A DNA stretch of 35,062 bases from Flavobacterium sp. (lineage in GTDB: Bacteria; Bacteroidota; Bacteroidia; Flavobacteriales; Flavobacteriaceae), in assembly GCA_030145825.1 (NCBI GenBank), contig JAIXHM010000007.1, positions 1 through 35,062 of the forward strand. Direction: 5' to 3'. How positions within the stretch are numbered: the stretch's first letter is position 1; each line of letters begins with the position of its first letter. The notes under the pieces are model-generated. The model did no database searches, was not told where the DNA came from, and saw only the letters and a program-made list of their open reading frames with translations. A program made the translations under genes and the position numbers. Below are positions 1 through 7,060 of the stretch, in pieces.

Positions 1-13
1 AAAATTAATTCAG

Positions 14-349
14 ATGAAAAATTCTCAATTATATAAAGGAAGTTTAAATACCATTATCATGAAGCTATTAGAAGAAAAGGGCAGAATGTATGGTTATGAG
101 ATTACGCAAAAAGTAAAAGAAATTACAAAAGGCGAATTGAATATTACTGAAGGCGCTTTGTATCCTGCTTTACATAAATTAGAAGCCGAAGGTTTGCTTG
201 ATGTTGAGGTAGAAAAAGTAGATAATCGTTTGCGAAAGTACTATAAACTTACCAAAAAAGGAACTGCTGAAACTGTTAATCGTTTAGCGGAATTAGAAGA
301 ATTTATTAGAAATATGCAAACTATTGTAAACCCGAAATTGAGTTATTAA
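14..349 (+). CDS. PadR family transcriptional regulator
   Basis: This 111-residue protein is a small winged-helix DNA-binding regulator of the PadR family. The hallmark stretch is visible at about residues 24-60: KGRMYGYEITQKV followed by ITEGALYPALHKLEAEGL, the recognition helix and start of the wing; the wing continues through DNRLRKYYKLTKKG. The length is normal for the short (PadR-s1) subfamily, which lacks a long C-terminal dimerisation domain. The next gene starts two bases past this stop codon, and a third gene overlaps that one, so the regulator heads a three-gene unit with two membrane proteins. In this family the regulator usually represses its own operon; the effector cannot be read from the sequence. 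The ATG at position 14 is the natural start, so the gene is complete, but its promoter lies outside the window. Confidence 0.93.
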   Translation: MKNSQLYKGSLNTIIMKLLEEKGRMYGYEITQKVKEITKGELNITEGALYPALHKLEAEGLLDVEVEKVDNRLRKYYKLTKKGTAETVNRLAELEEFIRNMQTIVNPKLSY

Positions 350-350
350 G

Positions 351-974
351 ATGAGCTTAAGTAAAGAAAATATTCAATTCATAGACAATTACCTTAAAAA
401 CAGCGAAGTCATTTATTACGATATTCGTATGGAAATGCTTGATCATGTGGCAAGTGCTATAGAACAAAAAATGGAAGCTGAAAATCTTGATTTTTATGAT
501 GCTTTTAAAAGTTACATGGTTTTGAATAAGAAAGTAATTTTAAAAGGAAATTCAATTTGGTCAATGTATTCTAAGGGGACTATTTTGAGTTTTTTAAAGT
601 TTTTGATTAAACCATTTATGATTTTAATTGGAATTTTATTTTATTTTTTCTTTAAAAATATAGATGTAACTAGTTATTTTTCAGATTCTTTTTCAATCAA
701 TAATTTGTTTTTAGTTTCAATTTTAAGTATAGTGCTTTTTCAAACAGTTTACTTCTATATCTATTTGAAGGAACGTTTTTTTGCAATAGAAAAAGCGGGA
801 GGAGTTTTAGCTTTGTTATATTATGCACAAATATTCTTTTTTAATGGTTTTGATAAAGAAGCTCCTTCAAGTATAGTTGTTGCAATTTTCTTTTATTTGT
901 TATGTGCTTATATCATTTATTTTATAAATGAAATTTTAAAATTTAATAAAAAGAATAAACTTCTTTTACAATGA
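351..974 (+). CDS. Membrane protein of PadR operon, paralogue 1
   Basis: I do not recognise a named function for this 207-residue protein. Its N-terminal 50 residues are soluble and helical and carry the motif D-x3-E-x-LDHVASAIEQ, which recurs in the next gene as E-LVDHLANAIEQ, so the two are diverged paralogues. This N-terminal module resembles the helical prefix regions found on membrane proteins encoded beside PadR regulators. The rest has four probable transmembrane helices (about residues 78-98, 116-138, 146-165 and 170-195). It starts one base after the PadR stop and overlaps the next gene by four bases (ATGA), so it is translationally coupled on both sides. A role in envelope stress or transport under PadR control is inference from context only. 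Confidence 0.8.
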   Translation: MSLSKENIQFIDNYLKNSEVIYYDIRMEMLDHVASAIEQKMEAENLDFYDAFKSYMVLNKKVILKGNSIWSMYSKGTILSFLKFLIKPFMILIGILFYFFFKNIDVTSYFSDSFSINNLFLVSILSIVLFQTVYFYIYLKERFFAIEKAGGVLALLYYAQIFFFNGFDKEAPSSIVVAIFFYLLCAYIIYFINEILKFNKKNKLLLQ

Positions 975-1663
975 AAATCACACCAGAACAAATAGAACGT
1001 TTATACCAATTTACACGTCAACATTACGTGGAATGGTACGATTTACAAACTGAATTAGTGGATCATTTAGCAAATGCAATTGAACAACAATGGTACGAAA
1101 ATCCGAATGTACTTTTCGAAGAAGCTTTACAAACAGAATTTAAAAAATTTGGTGTTTTTGGGTTTATGGATGTAGTTGAAAAACGTCAAGCTGCGTTAAA
1201 TAATAAATACAATAAAATTATTTGGGGACATTTTAAAGATTTCTTTTCTGTTCCAAAAATAATAATCACGTTTTCTTTAATAGGAAGCTTATTTTTAATG
1301 CTTAAAAACTTTAAATACGCTGAATTAATTTCAACTACTTTAATATTTGGAGTTATTATAACTTTTTGGATTGGTTTACTTATTCAAAAAAGAAAATCGA
1401 AAAAACAAACAAAGGAATCGGGTAAAAAATGGTTGTTAAAAGATATTATTTTTGGTTACAGTACTTTTGCAGGATTAAGTTATTTGCCTTTGCAATTAAT
1501 TATTAATGTAGATTTTGAAAATATTGGAAATTTAAAAGCATTAGTTATTAGTTCAATAACAATTTTTCTTTATTTAATAGAATATATAATGCTATTTGAA
1601 ATTCCGTCGAAAGCCGGAAAATATTTAGAAGAAACTTATCCCGAATATAATTTTGTAACATAA
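971..1663 (+). CDS. Membrane protein of PadR operon, paralogue 2
   Basis: This 230-residue protein is the paralogue of the preceding gene. It shares the N-terminal helical module (about residues 5-55, with the LVDHLANAIEQ signature) followed by an amphipathic region and four hydrophobic segments (about 88-108, 115-135, 160-180, 190-212). A very basic cytoplasmic loop (KRKSKKQTKESGKK) separates the two pairs of helices. It is the last gene of the PadR operon: a strong hairpin with a U-tract follows immediately. The function is unknown. The tandem duplication suggests that the two products may form a hetero-oligomer, which is inference. The overlap of four bases with the upstream gene fixes the ATG start. 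Confidence 0.8.
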   Translation: MKITPEQIERLYQFTRQHYVEWYDLQTELVDHLANAIEQQWYENPNVLFEEALQTEFKKFGVFGFMDVVEKRQAALNNKYNKIIWGHFKDFFSVPKIIITFSLIGSLFLMLKNFKYAELISTTLIFGVIITFWIGLLIQKRKSKKQTKESGKKWLLKDIIFGYSTFAGLSYLPLQLIINVDFENIGNLKALVISSITIFLYLIEYIMLFEIPSKAGKYLEETYPEYNFVT

Positions 1664-1667
1664 AAAA

Positions 1668-1695
1668 AAAGACAAGTTTTAAACTTGTCTTTTTT
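1668..1695. terminator. Bidirectional intrinsic terminator
   Basis: A palindrome GACAAGTTT-T-AAACTTGTC at 1671-1689 is flanked by an A-run on the left and a T-run on the right, so it works on both strands. It ends the PadR operon (plus strand) and the thioesterase gene (minus strand), which converge here. Confidence 0.9.
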
Positions 1696-1703
1696 ATGAA
1701 TAT

Positions 1704-2213
1704 TTACGCAAACAAAGCTTTTAATTCGGTTGCTTCACTTGCTTTCATTTTTCCAGCTAAAACTAAACTTAGTTGTTTTCTTCTTAAAGCTGCCGCAAAA
1801 CGTTCTTTTTCTAAATCGGTTTGTGGTTCAATTGGTGGAACAGCAACAGGTCTTCCTGTTTCATCTACCGCTACAAAAGTATAAATACCTTCGTTTGCTT
1901 TATTACGAATTCCTGATTCTCTATCTTCAATCCAAACGTCAATATAAATCTCCATAGACGAATTAAACGTTCTCGACACTTTAGATTCTACAGTTACTAC
2001 ACTTCCTAATGGAATGGCTCTGTTAAACGCTACGTGATTTACCGAAGCCGTTACACAAACTCTTCGCGAATGACGACGAGCTGTTATACTCGCAGCTCTA
2101 TCCATTCGTGCTAACAATTCGCCACCAAATAAATTATTTAATGGGTTGGTTTCGCCTGGTAAAACTAAATCGGTTAATGTTGTTAATGAATCAGAGGGAA
2201 ATTTTGGTTGCAT
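1704..2213 (-). CDS. Acyl-CoA thioesterase, hotdog fold (YciA/BACH type)
   Basis: This protein hydrolyses acyl-CoA thioesters to free fatty acid and CoA in the cytoplasm. A single hotdog domain fills it. The YciA/BACH signatures are visible: NNLFGGELLARMDRAA near the N-terminus, with the acidic residue expected for catalysis, and the strand segment NHVAFNRAIPLGSVV. I placed the start at the ATG at 2213 (169 residues). A longer frame opens with TTG at 2234, but that codon lies inside a perfect minus-strand TATCTTTG promoter element (2239-2232), so it cannot be in the transcript. The gene is monocistronic, converging with the PadR operon across a shared terminator. Which chain lengths it prefers cannot be told from the sequence. 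Confidence 0.9.
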   Translation of the reverse strand: MQPKFPSDSLTTLTDLVLPGETNPLNNLFGGELLARMDRAASITARRHSRRVCVTASVNHVAFNRAIPLGSVVTVESKVSRTFNSSMEIYIDVWIEDRESGIRNKANEGIYTFVAVDETGRPVAVPPIEPQTDLEKERFAAALRRKQLSLVLAGKMKASEATELKALFA

Positions 2214-2231
2214 TGTTTTCAAGTTTTTATG

Positions 2232-2239
2232 CAAAGATA
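2232..2239 (-). promoter_or_regulatory. Promoter -7 box of thioesterase gene
   Basis: On the minus strand the sequence reads TATCTTTG, an exact match to the Bacteroidetes TAnnTTTG -7 element, 19 bases upstream of the ATG at 2213. No clear -33 TTG was found at the right distance. The element rules out the longer TTG-started frame. Confidence 0.6.
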
Positions 2240-2265
2240 AAAAAAGCCTTTTTAAAAATCAGGCA

Positions 2266-2289
2266 TAAAAAAATCCCAAAATTGGGATT
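2266..2289 (-). terminator. Intrinsic terminator of HU/SPOR gene
   Basis: AATCCCAA-AA-TTGGGATT at 2272-2289 forms a hairpin that on the minus strand runs into a T-tract (complement of the A-run 2266-2273). It lies just past the stop of the HU/SPOR gene and insulates it from the thioesterase promoter. Confidence 0.8.
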
Positions 2290-2291
2290 CT

Positions 2292-3236
2292 TTATTCTAT
2301 CAATAACCAAGCATCAGTATTGGTTTCTTGTCGTATCTTCTGTTTTTCTACTTGAGCATCTTCTAGCGATTTAAAACTTCCATAGGTTACAGGAATTAAA
2401 CCATATTTGTTAATCGGTAATTTTTCCGATTTATAGCCTTGAGCAACTAGTAATTTTAATGCTTTATCAGCATTTTCATCACTTCTAAAAGCACCAGCAA
2501 TTAAATGATAGGGCAACTTTTCTTCAGTAATTGGTAATTCCACAGCAACATTTGGAGTTTCAATAAAAAATGTAGCTTGTTGAATTTGCTCGTGTACTTT
2601 ATTTTGTACATTTTTTTGAACTAATAAAGTTTGTTTCGCTACTTGGTCATCGTTGTAGAACTTATAGCTAAATAAACCAACAGTAACAAACAATGCAAAA
2701 GAAGCAGCGTATTTTAAATAAGAATAATCTCTTTTAATTTCAGGAATGGGAGCAATTGAAATAGGTTCGTTTTCTATTACAACTTCAGTTACCTTAGGTT
2801 CAAAAGCAATTACTTCACGCTTAATTTCAGGTGAAACTAATTGGTTTAAACCAAAAGAACTCACTAAGAAATTAGTCGTATTTGAAGGTTCAAAAACCCA
2901 AGTTTTTTCATCTCCAATTGTAGCAATAGCACCAATATTTTTTAATGTAATGGTGTTACGCTGATTTAATTCGGCAATCCAATTTGTAACTTCAATTTGA
3001 ATTTTGTTTAAAGCCACCTCGAAGCTTACATTTTCATTAGAAGCTACATGATTTGCTAACAAACCATCGTTGTTTTTAATGTTTGCATTAAAAGTAATTA
3101 CTTTTCTTGGTGGTAAAAATGTAGCAGCACTTCCATTTATTTGTGCCGAAACATTTTCGGTAATAAAAGCACCAAAGCCAGGAACTGTAACACACTGATA
3201 GCGATATAGCAAATCGGATATGTATTTTTCTAACAT
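2292..3236 (-). CDS. HU (CCDC81-like)-SPOR domain membrane protein
   Basis: This 314-residue protein joins two N-terminal HU-like folds of the bacterial CCDC81 type (about residues 1-60, with VPGFGAFI, and 65-125, with ITLKNIGAIATIG), one transmembrane helix (about 174-193) and a C-terminal SPOR domain (about 241-314, starting PYHLIAGAF and ending in two short repeats). SPOR domains bind glycan strands denuded of stem peptides at the division septum; the HU-like domains are cytoplasmic and may bind DNA or protein. The architecture is typical of Bacteroidetes and suggests a link between nucleoid or cytoplasm and septal peptidoglycan, which is inference. I chose the second of two adjacent ATGs (MLEKYISDL). 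The frame extends 17 residues further upstream, but that part is Cys/Phe-rich and unlike the family. Confidence 0.85.
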   Translation of the reverse strand: MLEKYISDLLYRYQCVTVPGFGAFITENVSAQINGSAATFLPPRKVITFNANIKNNDGLLANHVASNENVSFEVALNKIQIEVTNWIAELNQRNTITLKNIGAIATIGDEKTWVFEPSNTTNFLVSSFGLNQLVSPEIKREVIAFEPKVTEVVIENEPISIAPIPEIKRDYSYLKYAASFALFVTVGLFSYKFYNDDQVAKQTLLVQKNVQNKVHEQIQQATFFIETPNVAVELPITEEKLPYHLIAGAFRSDENADKALKLLVAQGYKSEKLPINKYGLIPVTYGSFKSLEDAQVEKQKIRQETNTDAWLLIE

Positions 3237-3378
3237 CATAAAGACAAAATTAATGAAACAATAAGTTCTGCAAAATTTTATCAACAATATTTATTAACAA
3301 TTCGCAATTTTGATAAATGTGACATTTGTCACCAATAGATTTCAATAAAGATAATATCTTTGAAAAGTTTCTTTTTTT

Positions 3379-3471
3379 CGTCAGTTCGAGTAGCGAAGTG
3401 TATCGAGAACAAAGAAAAATTAAATCTATTCTCGATAATTTTTTTGAAATCAAAAAATACTCGAATTGACG
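3379..3471. repeat. Nested inverted repeat (double stem) in intergenic gap
   Basis: The 222-base gap between the HU/SPOR gene and the cytochrome gene holds two nested inverted repeats. The outer arms are 3379-3392 (CGTCAGTTCGAGTA) and 3458-3471 (TACTCGAATTGACG), 13 of 14 paired. The inner arms are 3401-3409 (TATCGAGAA) and 3429-3437 (TTCTCGATA), fully paired. The TCGA-rich words are of the kind that recur in intergenic regions of flavobacteria. It may be a miniature mobile repeat. No T-run follows either strand closely, so it is not a simple terminator. Confidence 0.75.
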
Positions 3472-3510
3472 ATTTGATAAGTGTTGTTGCATCTAAATAA
3501 ATTTTAAATA

Positions 3511-3918
3511 ATGAAAAAATTAGTTTTTAGTTTGGCGATTTTAGTTTTAGCAAGTTGCGGAGGCAAAAAAGAAGAAGAGCCATTTGGAAAATCAAAAGAA
3601 GTAGAATCAGTTTCGGTAACAGAGGAATCGGTTAAAGACGTAAATCCTTTAGTAGAAGAAGGACAAAAATTATTTGAAGGAAAAGGAACTTGTTCGGCAT
3701 GTCATCAACCTGAAAATAAAGTAATTGGGCCTAGCTTAAAAGAAATTTCAAAAATATATACCGAAAAAAATGGCAATATTATTACCTTTTTGAAAGGAGA
3801 AGCAGAACCAATTGTAGATCCTTCTCAGTTTGAAGTAATGAAAGCTAATTTTGCTATTACTAAAAATATGACCGATGAAGAATTAGCTTCTTTAGAAGCT
3901 TATATTAAAAGTTTTTAA
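3511..3918 (+). CDS. Cytochrome c lipoprotein
   Basis: This 135-residue protein is a single-haem c-type cytochrome anchored by lipid. A signal peptide with lipobox LASC puts the acylated cysteine at residue 16, followed by an acidic and serine-rich linker (about 17-45). The haem attachment motif CSACH is at 61-65, with GP-SL downstream as in class I cytochromes. Met110 or Met120 would be the distal haem ligand; helix TDEELASLEAYI closes the fold. It likely shuttles electrons in the periplasm, for instance to a terminal oxidase or peroxidase; no partner gene is next to it. It is a single-gene unit converging on the response regulator gene seven bases away, and no terminator hairpin is evident between them. 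Confidence 0.92.
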   Translation: MKKLVFSLAILVLASCGGKKEEEPFGKSKEVESVSVTEESVKDVNPLVEEGQKLFEGKGTCSACHQPENKVIGPSLKEISKIYTEKNGNIITFLKGEAEPIVDPSQFEVMKANFAITKNMTDEELASLEAYIKSF

Positions 3919-3925
3919 TAGACAT

Positions 3926-4609
3926 TTATTCAATGACTAATTTGAAACCTACGCGAGGAATATTTTCAATTCGAACGTGGGTTTCGTCTTTAAAAATTTT
4001 ACGTAAACGCGAGATAAAAACATCTAAACTTCTGCCAGAGAAATAGTCGTCGTTTCCCCATAGTTCGGTAAGTATTTTTTCTCTTTTTAAAACGGTATTT
4101 TTATTTTCTACAAATAAATTCAGCAAAGTTGCTTCGCGTTCGGTTAAGGTTATTTGTTGGTTTTCGTTTTTTAAAGAATAGTTGGTTGGTTCAAAAGTAA
4201 ACGTTCCAATAGTATGATTTTTGTTCGATTTTTCAACTTTTTTCTGACTGCGATTTAAAAATATTTCGATTTTTAAAATGAGTTCTTCAATAGAGTAAGG
4301 TTTTACTAAATAATCATCGGCACCTAATCGTAATCCTTTTATACGATCTTCCTTCATAGTTTTTGCTGAAAGAAAAATAATAGGAATTTCTTCGTTTCTT
4401 TTTCTTATTTCTTCTGCAATTTCAAAACCGTCCATATCGGGCAACATAATGTCTAAAACACATAAATCGAAATTTTCTTTACAAAACAATTCAAAGGCTT
4501 CTTTTCCATTGCTTACATGTGTAACATCAAAATGTTGTTCTAAATTATCGGCGGTTAAAAAAGCTAATGTTTCGTCGTCTTCTACGTAAAGAATTCTTTT
4601 TTTAGACAT
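3926..4609 (-). CDS. Response regulator, OmpR/RprY type
   Basis: This 227-residue protein has a receiver domain (about 1-120) and an OmpR-type winged-helix DNA-binding domain (about 130-227). Receiver residues are all present: E10, D11 and D12 in the acidic pocket, D53 as phospho-acceptor (VLDIMLPD), S81 and K103 (VKPYS). The output domain shows LTEREATLLNLF and the recognition-helix region SLDVFISRLRKIF. The upstream kinase gene overlaps it by eight bases, so the two are co-translated partners. The pair resembles Bacteroides RprX/RprY, named there for effects on antibiotic sensitivity, but orthology is only inferred from architecture. Nothing is missing, so phosphorylation-dependent promoter binding is expected. 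Confidence 0.93.
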   Translation of the reverse strand: MSKKRILYVEDDETLAFLTADNLEQHFDVTHVSNGKEAFELFCKENFDLCVLDIMLPDMDGFEIAEEIRKRNEEIPIIFLSAKTMKEDRIKGLRLGADDYLVKPYSIEELILKIEIFLNRSQKKVEKSNKNHTIGTFTFEPTNYSLKNENQQITLTEREATLLNLFVENKNTVLKREKILTELWGNDDYFSGRSLDVFISRLRKIFKDETHVRIENIPRVGFKLVIE

Positions 4610-5873
4610 AGTGTAAATCTTTTTTAGGAATTTTAATTTCAGTTTCTAAACCTATAGTTCCGTTTTTTACTTTTATTTTCCAATGGTGAAGTTCGCATAT
4701 TTTTTTTACATAGGCTAGTCCAATTCCAAATCCTTCAATTTCTTCGTTGTCTTTTCTGCTTACGCGATAAAATTTATCGAAAATAAATGGTAAATCTTTT
4801 TCGGGAATTCCCGGACCATTGTCTATAATTTTAAGTGAAAAGGTTTTTTCATTTTCAACTAATGAAACAGAAATTACAATTTTATCATTTCCATATTTAA
4901 TGGCATTTTCAAACAAATTAAATAACAAATTATAAAAATGAAAAGAATCTGCCATAATAGAAACATTCTCTTGAATTGAATTTTGAACTTCAAATTCGGT
5001 AAAATGCTTCAATTTGCAATTTTCGGTAATTAAATCGATGGTTTTTACAATTTCAACTGGAGTTTTTTGCAATTGAATTTGGTGACTATCCGTTTTAGCA
5101 ACAGAAAGAATTTGTTCTATATGTTGATTCAACTTATTACTCTGCTCTATAATAATTTGGATGTATTTACTAAGCTTTTTGTTTTCTGAAATTTCTTTTT
5201 GTGTATTGGCATAATTCGATGCAATAAGAATTGAAGATAATGGCGTTTTAAACTCATGTGTCATATTATTTATGAAATCATGTTGTAATTCGGTATATCT
5301 TTTTTGCTTCAGCAATAAAAAAACCGAATAAACATAAATGATTAAAACAAAGAATAGAACCACTGTAAATGCCCAATATTGTTTTAAACTACTAAAGTAA
5401 CTTTGTTTTAAATTAGGAAAACGAATGGCGAAGTAATAAATTAATTCTTCATTTTTTGTAAAACAGTCTTCGCATTTTTTTTCGGGTTTACCATCAGCAG
5501 CAATATAATTTCCATAAATCATATCGTCAGTTCCACAATTATAAATAGCATATTCGAAATCTTGTTCGAGTTTTACTTTTTCAAATTCATTTTTTAAGTA
5601 ATGTTCTAAAATGTTGTTTTCAAAAACATCGTCAACATTAACAATGTAATAATTGTCTGAAACTTTTTTAATTTGATTGGTAATTGGTAAAGTAGAGTGA
5701 TTGTCAGCATAAATTTTGGTAACAACATCTTGTAATGCAAAATGAATTTTGTCTTCTACATCCTTTTTTTCAAAACGATAAGCTTGATTAAGTAAAAACA
5801 ACTGCATGATGATTACCCCAACAATTGCTAGTAAACCAATAACTACTAAAACATTAATTCTTTTCAATTTCAT
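4602..5873 (-). CDS. Sensor histidine kinase, RprX-like
   Basis: This 423-residue kinase has a first transmembrane helix (about 8-28), a periplasmic sensor region (about 30-165), a second helix (about 167-188), a dimerisation/phospho-acceptor domain with H206 in MTHEFKTPLSSI, and an HATPase domain. N-box N323 (FENAIKYG), G1 DNGPGIP (351-357), F-box FDKFYR and G2 GFGIGLAYVKK are intact. There is no HAMP domain between helix 2 and the H-box. The sensor region holds C113 and a CEDC pair (C134, C137) that could respond to redox state or metal; that is inference. The stop overlaps the regulator start by eight bases. A gap of 113 bases separates its start from the divergent DUF1573 gene. Confidence 0.93.
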   Translation of the reverse strand: MKLKRINVLVVIGLLAIVGVIIMQLFLLNQAYRFEKKDVEDKIHFALQDVVTKIYADNHSTLPITNQIKKVSDNYYIVNVDDVFENNILEHYLKNEFEKVKLEQDFEYAIYNCGTDDMIYGNYIAADGKPEKKCEDCFTKNEELIYYFAIRFPNLKQSYFSSLKQYWAFTVVLFFVLIIYVYSVFLLLKQKRYTELQHDFINNMTHEFKTPLSSILIASNYANTQKEISENKKLSKYIQIIIEQSNKLNQHIEQILSVAKTDSHQIQLQKTPVEIVKTIDLITENCKLKHFTEFEVQNSIQENVSIMADSFHFYNLLFNLFENAIKYGNDKIVISVSLVENEKTFSLKIIDNGPGIPEKDLPFIFDKFYRVSRKDNEEIEGFGIGLAYVKKICELHHWKIKVKNGTIGLETEIKIPKKDLHYV

Positions 5874-5940
5874 TTTACATCATTAACAAGTCATTAACAA
5901 CAATTAAATTATGCTTAACAACAATACTAAAATTAGTTTT

Positions 5941-5948
5941 TAAATTTG
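5941..5948 (+). promoter_or_regulatory. Promoter -7 box of DUF1573 gene
   Basis: TAAATTTG matches TAnnTTTG exactly and lies 38 bases before the DUF1573 ATG, giving a leader of about 30 bases. No good -33 TTG lies at the usual distance. Confidence 0.5.
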
Positions 5949-5986
5949 TTAAACCAAAAATAAAAATAACTTAAAACAATAAAGGT

Positions 5987-6457
5987 ATGAAAGCATTAAA
6001 ATTATCATTAGTAGCAGTTTTTGTTTCTGCGTTATCTTTCGCTCAAAGTGTAGAGAAGAAGCCTACATTAGACACAAAAAAAGCAGCTATAGAAACTGCA
6101 CAAGCTCAAACTAAACAATCTGATTTAAAATGGGCTGATGATACACATGATTTTGGTGAAATTGAAAAAGGTAAACCAGTTTCTTATGAGTTTACATTTA
6201 CAAACACTACAAAACAAACTGTATTATTAACAAATGTAAAACCTTCTTGTGGTTGTACAGCAACTAACTACACTAAAACTCCTGTAAAACCAGGTGAAAA
6301 AGGAACAGTTATGGCAACTTACAACGCTGCTGCTCCAGGAAACTTCCACAAAACAGTAACAGTTACTACTAACGAAGAAGGTGCTGCTCCAAAAGTGTTA
6401 ATCATTAAAGGTAAAGTTAAAAACCAAGAAGAAGAAAAATCTATCTTGTTAAAATAA
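5987..6457 (+). CDS. Secreted DUF1573 protein
   Basis: This 156-residue protein has a Sec signal peptide (about residues 1-20, ending LSFAQ) and one DUF1573 domain (about 46-145), an immunoglobulin-like fold of the ASH/MSP kind. Diagnostic features are HDFGEIEKGKPVSYEF, the KPSCGCT motif (C88 and C90) and KPGEKGTVMATY. Such proteins are periplasmic or outer-membrane-associated in Bacteroidetes; their job is not established. The coding sequence uses many preferred codons (GCT, GGT, AAC, ACT) and looks like a well-expressed gene compared with its neighbours. It is monocistronic, with a -7 box upstream and a strong terminator right after the stop. Confidence 0.88.
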   Translation: MKALKLSLVAVFVSALSFAQSVEKKPTLDTKKAAIETAQAQTKQSDLKWADDTHDFGEIEKGKPVSYEFTFTNTTKQTVLLTNVKPSCGCTATNYTKTPVKPGEKGTVMATYNAAAPGNFHKTVTVTTNEEGAAPKVLIIKGKVKNQEEEKSILLK

Positions 6458-6484
6458 TTCCAAACAACTTTTTTAATCTTATTA

Positions 6485-6517
6485 AAACCATCTCATTTTA
6501 TTGAGGTGGTTTTTTTA
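6485..6517 (+). terminator. Intrinsic terminator of DUF1573 gene
   Basis: Arms AAACCATCTCA (6485-6495) and TGAGGTGGTTT (6502-6512) pair with one G-T, and a run of T follows. It overlaps the first codons of a longer reading frame of the next gene, which argues for that gene's start at 6528. Confidence 0.9.
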
Positions 6518-6527
6518 TTTTTATAAA

Positions 6528-6998
6528 ATGAAATCAATTTATATAGATTCGCCATTAGGAATAACAAAAATATCAGGAGATGAAAATGGAATTTCCGAAA
6601 TTTCTGTAGGTTATGAAGAGACTATTACAGAACAAATACCTATTAATTTTAAACAAGCAGTAATCGAGTTGGAAGAATATTTTAATGGTATTCGTAAAGA
6701 ATTTACATTTAAATTAAATCCAAAAGGAACCGACTTTCAAAAGAAAGTTTGGCAAGAACTTCTAAAAATCCCTTATGGAAAAACTACATCTTATCTCGAT
6801 CTTTCTAAAAAACTAGGCGATGTAAAAGCTATTCGTGCTGTTGCATCTGCTAATGGAAAAAATCCACTTTGGATTGTTGTACCATGTCATAGAGTTATTG
6901 GTTCCGATGGTTCTTTAACAGGTTACGCCGGTGGTTTATGGCGCAAACAATGGTTGTTAGAACACGAAAAAGGCGAAAAACAACAAACTTTGTTTTAA
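6528..6998 (+). CDS. ogt: Methylated-DNA--protein-cysteine methyltransferase
   Basis: This 156-residue enzyme repairs O6-alkylguanine in DNA by moving the alkyl group to its own cysteine, a suicide reaction in the cytoplasm. The active-site motif PCHRVIG has the acceptor C120. The DNA-binding helix-turn-helix (about 88-110, IPYGKTTSYLDLSKKLG and AIRAVASANGKNP with the arginine finger) and GYAGGLWRKQWLLEHE are all present. There is no AdaA domain, so it is a stand-alone Ogt-type protein rather than Ada. I start it at the ATG at 6528. Nine more codons upstream are open but code for an improbable Trp/Phe/Tyr-rich stretch inside the preceding terminator. Confidence 0.95.
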   Translation: MKSIYIDSPLGITKISGDENGISEISVGYEETITEQIPINFKQAVIELEEYFNGIRKEFTFKLNPKGTDFQKKVWQELLKIPYGKTTSYLDLSKKLGDVKAIRAVASANGKNPLWIVVPCHRVIGSDGSLTGYAGGLWRKQWLLEHEKGEKQQTLF

Positions 6999-7060
6999 TA
7001 GGTTTAATTCGGTTACATTTTTTTATAAATTAGTAGAATCTAATTTAATTTTTTTACTTC

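Noticed and set aside
2214..2234. Longer thioesterase start at TTG 2234
   Set aside because: The codon is part of an exact TATCTTTG promoter box on that strand, so it would not be transcribed; ATG 2213 is better.
3237..3287. N-terminal extension of the HU/SPOR protein
   Set aside because: The extra 17 residues are Cys/Phe-rich and unlike the HU-like domain that begins at MLEKYISDL.
3250..3492. Open frame of 80 residues on the minus strand between HU/SPOR and cytochrome genes
   Set aside because: It runs across the nested inverted repeat, overlaps the upstream region of the HU/SPOR gene, has no family resemblance and no start signal.
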